This document shows, piece after piece, positions 46,012 to 47,313 of a DNA stretch of 47,313 nt. The position numbers were made by a program, and so were the translations under genes. The notes under the pieces were generated by a model. It was not told the DNA's origin and searched no databases. It saw only the letters and a program-made list of their open reading frames with translations. Each line of letters opens with the position of its first letter. The first letter of the stretch is position 1. Source of the stretch: Marinifilum fragile JCM 15579 (GTDB lineage Bacteria > Bacteroidota > Bacteroidia > Bacteroidales > Marinifilaceae); NCBI RefSeq assembly GCF_001310955.1, contig NZ_BAZX01000032.1:1-47313 (forward strand), in the 5' to 3' direction.

Positions 46012-46551
46012 ATGAAATGCGATTGTGCTGAGCCATTCACTGATAAACAACTATATTTGCAGCCTCAATTCGAAAGACAGATGATAGATACACTAGAACA
46101 AGGATTTTTTGGCATAGGAATACAGAATGGAAAAACACCTGAGAATTTAGGAGTGTTGTGGCGATCGGCACAGAATATGGGGGCTAGTTTTATTTTTACC
46201 GTTGGCAAACGCTATGCAAAACAGGCCTGCGATACACACAAGGCCACAGGAGCCATGCCGTATTTCCATTACGACAATTTCGATGATTTTTATGCGCACC
46301 TGCCCAAGGGAGCTGTTCTGGTAGGAGTGGAGTTGGATGAAAAAGCCGTGAACCTGGAAGAGTTCAAACATCCACGCCGTTGTGTTTATCTATTGGGAGC
46401 CGAAGACAATGGCTTAACCAAAACTGCCATTGAAAAATCGCATCACCTGGTAAAATTCGATACACGCCTAAGCGTAAATGTTTCGGTTGCCGGTAGCATC
46501 ATCATGTACGACAGAAACCTGAAAGCCAAGTTTGGGCAGACGATGTATTAG
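46012..46551 (+). CDS. SPOUT (TrmH/SpoU-type) RNA 2'-O-methyltransferase
   Basis: A 179-residue methyltransferase of the SpoU class with its three motifs: NGKTPENLGVLWRSAQNMGA (motif 1, with Asn and Arg), RRCVYLLGAEDNGLTKTAIE (motif 2) and LSVNVSVAGSIIMYDR (motif 3). These form the trefoil-knot AdoMet site. The target is probably a ribose of tRNA or rRNA; which one cannot be read. A second ATG at 46081 (MIDTLEQGFFGIGIQNGK) may be the true start, since homologs begin near FGIGI; the first 23 residues are atypical. Confidence 0.85.
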   Translation: MKCDCAEPFTDKQLYLQPQFERQMIDTLEQGFFGIGIQNGKTPENLGVLWRSAQNMGASFIFTVGKRYAKQACDTHKATGAMPYFHYDNFDDFYAHLPKGAVLVGVELDEKAVNLEEFKHPRRCVYLLGAEDNGLTKTAIEKSHHLVKFDTRLSVNVSVAGSIIMYDRNLKAKFGQTMY

Positions 46552-46577
46552 CTCGGTAGTGATCTTTTGACAAAATG

Positions 46578-46600
46578 CTGAGCATATTGGAGATGCTTAG
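46578..46600. repeat. REP-like hairpin downstream of the RAYT gene
   Basis: CTGAGCAT (46578-46585) pairs with ATGCTTAG (46593-46600) around ATTGGAG. The core GCATATTGGAGATGCTT matches the hairpin at 47251 (GCATCTTGGAGATGCTT) except at one base, so the two copies flank the transposase gene. Confidence 0.7.
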
Positions 46601-46636
46601 GATATTTACAGGAAATCTCAACCCATTGCTTATTAA

Positions 46637-47227
46637 TTAGAAGATCTCTTGCAGTAATTTCTCATCCAGAAGGCTAGAAGATTGTATGTGGAAATCTTTC
46701 TCATCAATATTGATCATTTCCATAGCCAATTCTTTATGAATAAGCTTGCCATCTCGAATACCTGTGTAATCGAGATAGGAGCTAAATTCCCAATCATCCA
46801 ATGAATTGCATAGTCCAGCCAGAACTGGATTCTGATGAATGTAGTGAAAGCAGTTATCTAATAGATAATCATTATCGGGAGCGTCATTTAAGCATTTTGC
46901 TTTGGTTTTATGTGCAAATAGGTTGCCTCTTCTTCCAATCGCTTTATTTATAGCTCTAGAATAAGAACTTAGTAAGGTGCCAATGTTTTTCGAAAGCATT
47001 TGAGTACTTACTCTATGAGACTCATCTATATTATTGCAAGAATTCTGATTGGCTACTAGAAGAATATGAAAATGATTGGGCATTAAGCACCAAGCTAGGA
47101 TTTCAGCATTCGGAAGGATCAACTTCTTTATTTTATTGAGAAAGTAGAGGTAATTATCTCTCGAATGAAATAGTTTTTCATTGCTTCTGTTGTAGATGTG
47201 ATACGTTTTACCCTCTTCAAAATGCAT
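46637..47227 (-). CDS. REP-associated tyrosine transposase (RAYT, Y1/IS200-like)
   Basis: A 196-residue Y1-transposase-family protein. It starts MHFEEGKTYHIYNRSNEKLF and has the HUH metal motif in AWCLMPNHFHILLVA. The candidate catalytic region with tyrosine is TLLSSYSRAINKAIGRRGNL, and CFHYIHQNPVLAGL is diagnostic of RAYTs. It nicks and rejoins single-stranded DNA at hairpins. Typical IS200 ends are absent; instead the gene is bracketed by two REP-like hairpins of the same core, the usual sign of a RAYT that spreads REP elements rather than itself. Length is normal and the frame is intact. Confidence 0.88.
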   Translation of the reverse strand: MHFEEGKTYHIYNRSNEKLFHSRDNYLYFLNKIKKLILPNAEILAWCLMPNHFHILLVANQNSCNNIDESHRVSTQMLSKNIGTLLSSYSRAINKAIGRRGNLFAHKTKAKCLNDAPDNDYLLDNCFHYIHQNPVLAGLCNSLDDWEFSSYLDYTGIRDGKLIHKELAMEMINIDEKDFHIQSSSLLDEKLLQEIF

Positions 47228-47250
47228 GATTAAATATTATGATGTGGTTT

Positions 47251-47283
47251 ACATGTCTAGCATCTTGGAGATGCTTGACATGT
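47251..47283. repeat. REP-like hairpin upstream of the RAYT gene
   Basis: ACATGTC-TAGCATC (47251-47264) pairs with GATGCTT-GACATGT (47270-47283) around TTGGA, giving a nearly perfect 14-bp stem 24 bp upstream of the transposase start. It shares its core and loop with the copy at 46578-46600. Confidence 0.8.
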
Positions 47284-47313
47284 TCTGTTGCTTATTATTA
47301 TTCAGTCCTTGAA

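Noticed and set aside
46012..46080. N-terminal 23 residues of the RNA methyltransferase as a metal-binding extension (Cys-x-Cys)
   Set aside because: More likely an over-long start; the ATG at 46081 fits the family, so no special role is claimed.

Overview
The window comes from an AT-rich member of the Bacteroidota. It carries a SusC/SusD pair, near-consensus Bacteroidota promoter boxes (TTTG / TAnnTTTG), a LytS/LytTR pair and a monomeric NADP-isocitrate dehydrogenase. The protein flavour suggests a marine Marinilabiliales/Marinifilaceae-type organism; that placement is inference. No rRNA, tRNA, CRISPR array or complete insertion sequence was seen.

Layout. (1) 1-9021 (+): the 3' part of an exopolysaccharide locus. 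It holds a Wzy-like polymerase (cut by the window edge), two GT4 glycosyltransferases, a FemAB-like acyltransferase, a polysaccharide deacetylase, a phosphoglycosyl transferase and a Wzc-type chain-length/tyrosine kinase. Three of these genes are broken by five single-base-type frameshifts. (2) 9233-11741: a PHP phosphoesterase fused to two ACT domains, a small unknown protein and a convergent ABM-fold protein. (3) 12520-16976 (+): hemA-hemC-hemB-hemE. (4) 17069-25034 (-): a frameshifted GAF histidine kinase, a calcineurin-like phosphoesterase, an unusual 21-bp-periodic palindromic array, an unknown helical protein, a SPOR-like membrane protein, a HEAT-like protein, a serine/threonine dehydratase, then hemL and hemD. 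With region 3 this gives every step from glutamyl-tRNA to uroporphyrinogen III (GltX excepted) and on to coproporphyrinogen III. (5) 25270-31924 (+): a RelA-type (p)ppGpp synthetase with a decayed hydrolase domain, dnaX interrupted at an A9 run, and icd. (6) 31993-33868: a LysR regulator divergent from an MdaB-like quinone reductase and a TSCPD-domain protein. (7) 34296-45084: a LytS-type sensor kinase, a large metzincin-type protease, SusC, SusD and a LytTR response regulator, read as a peptide-scavenging system with its own two-component control. (8) 45321-47313: a charged coiled-coil protein, a SPOUT RNA methyltransferase and a REP-associated (RAYT/Y1) transposase with matching hairpins on both sides.

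The observations most worth following are: the dyad-symmetric array at 19309-19833, in which about 25 units of exactly 21 bp mirror around position 19573; the dnaX A9 run, which would give gamma (371 aa) or tau (587 aa) by slippage; the RAYT with its REP hairpins; the PHP-ACT-ACT fusion; and the cluster of homopolymer-type frameshifts, which is either sequence error or real decay of capsule genes. All calls rest on reading the sequence and recalled family knowledge. No database search was run.
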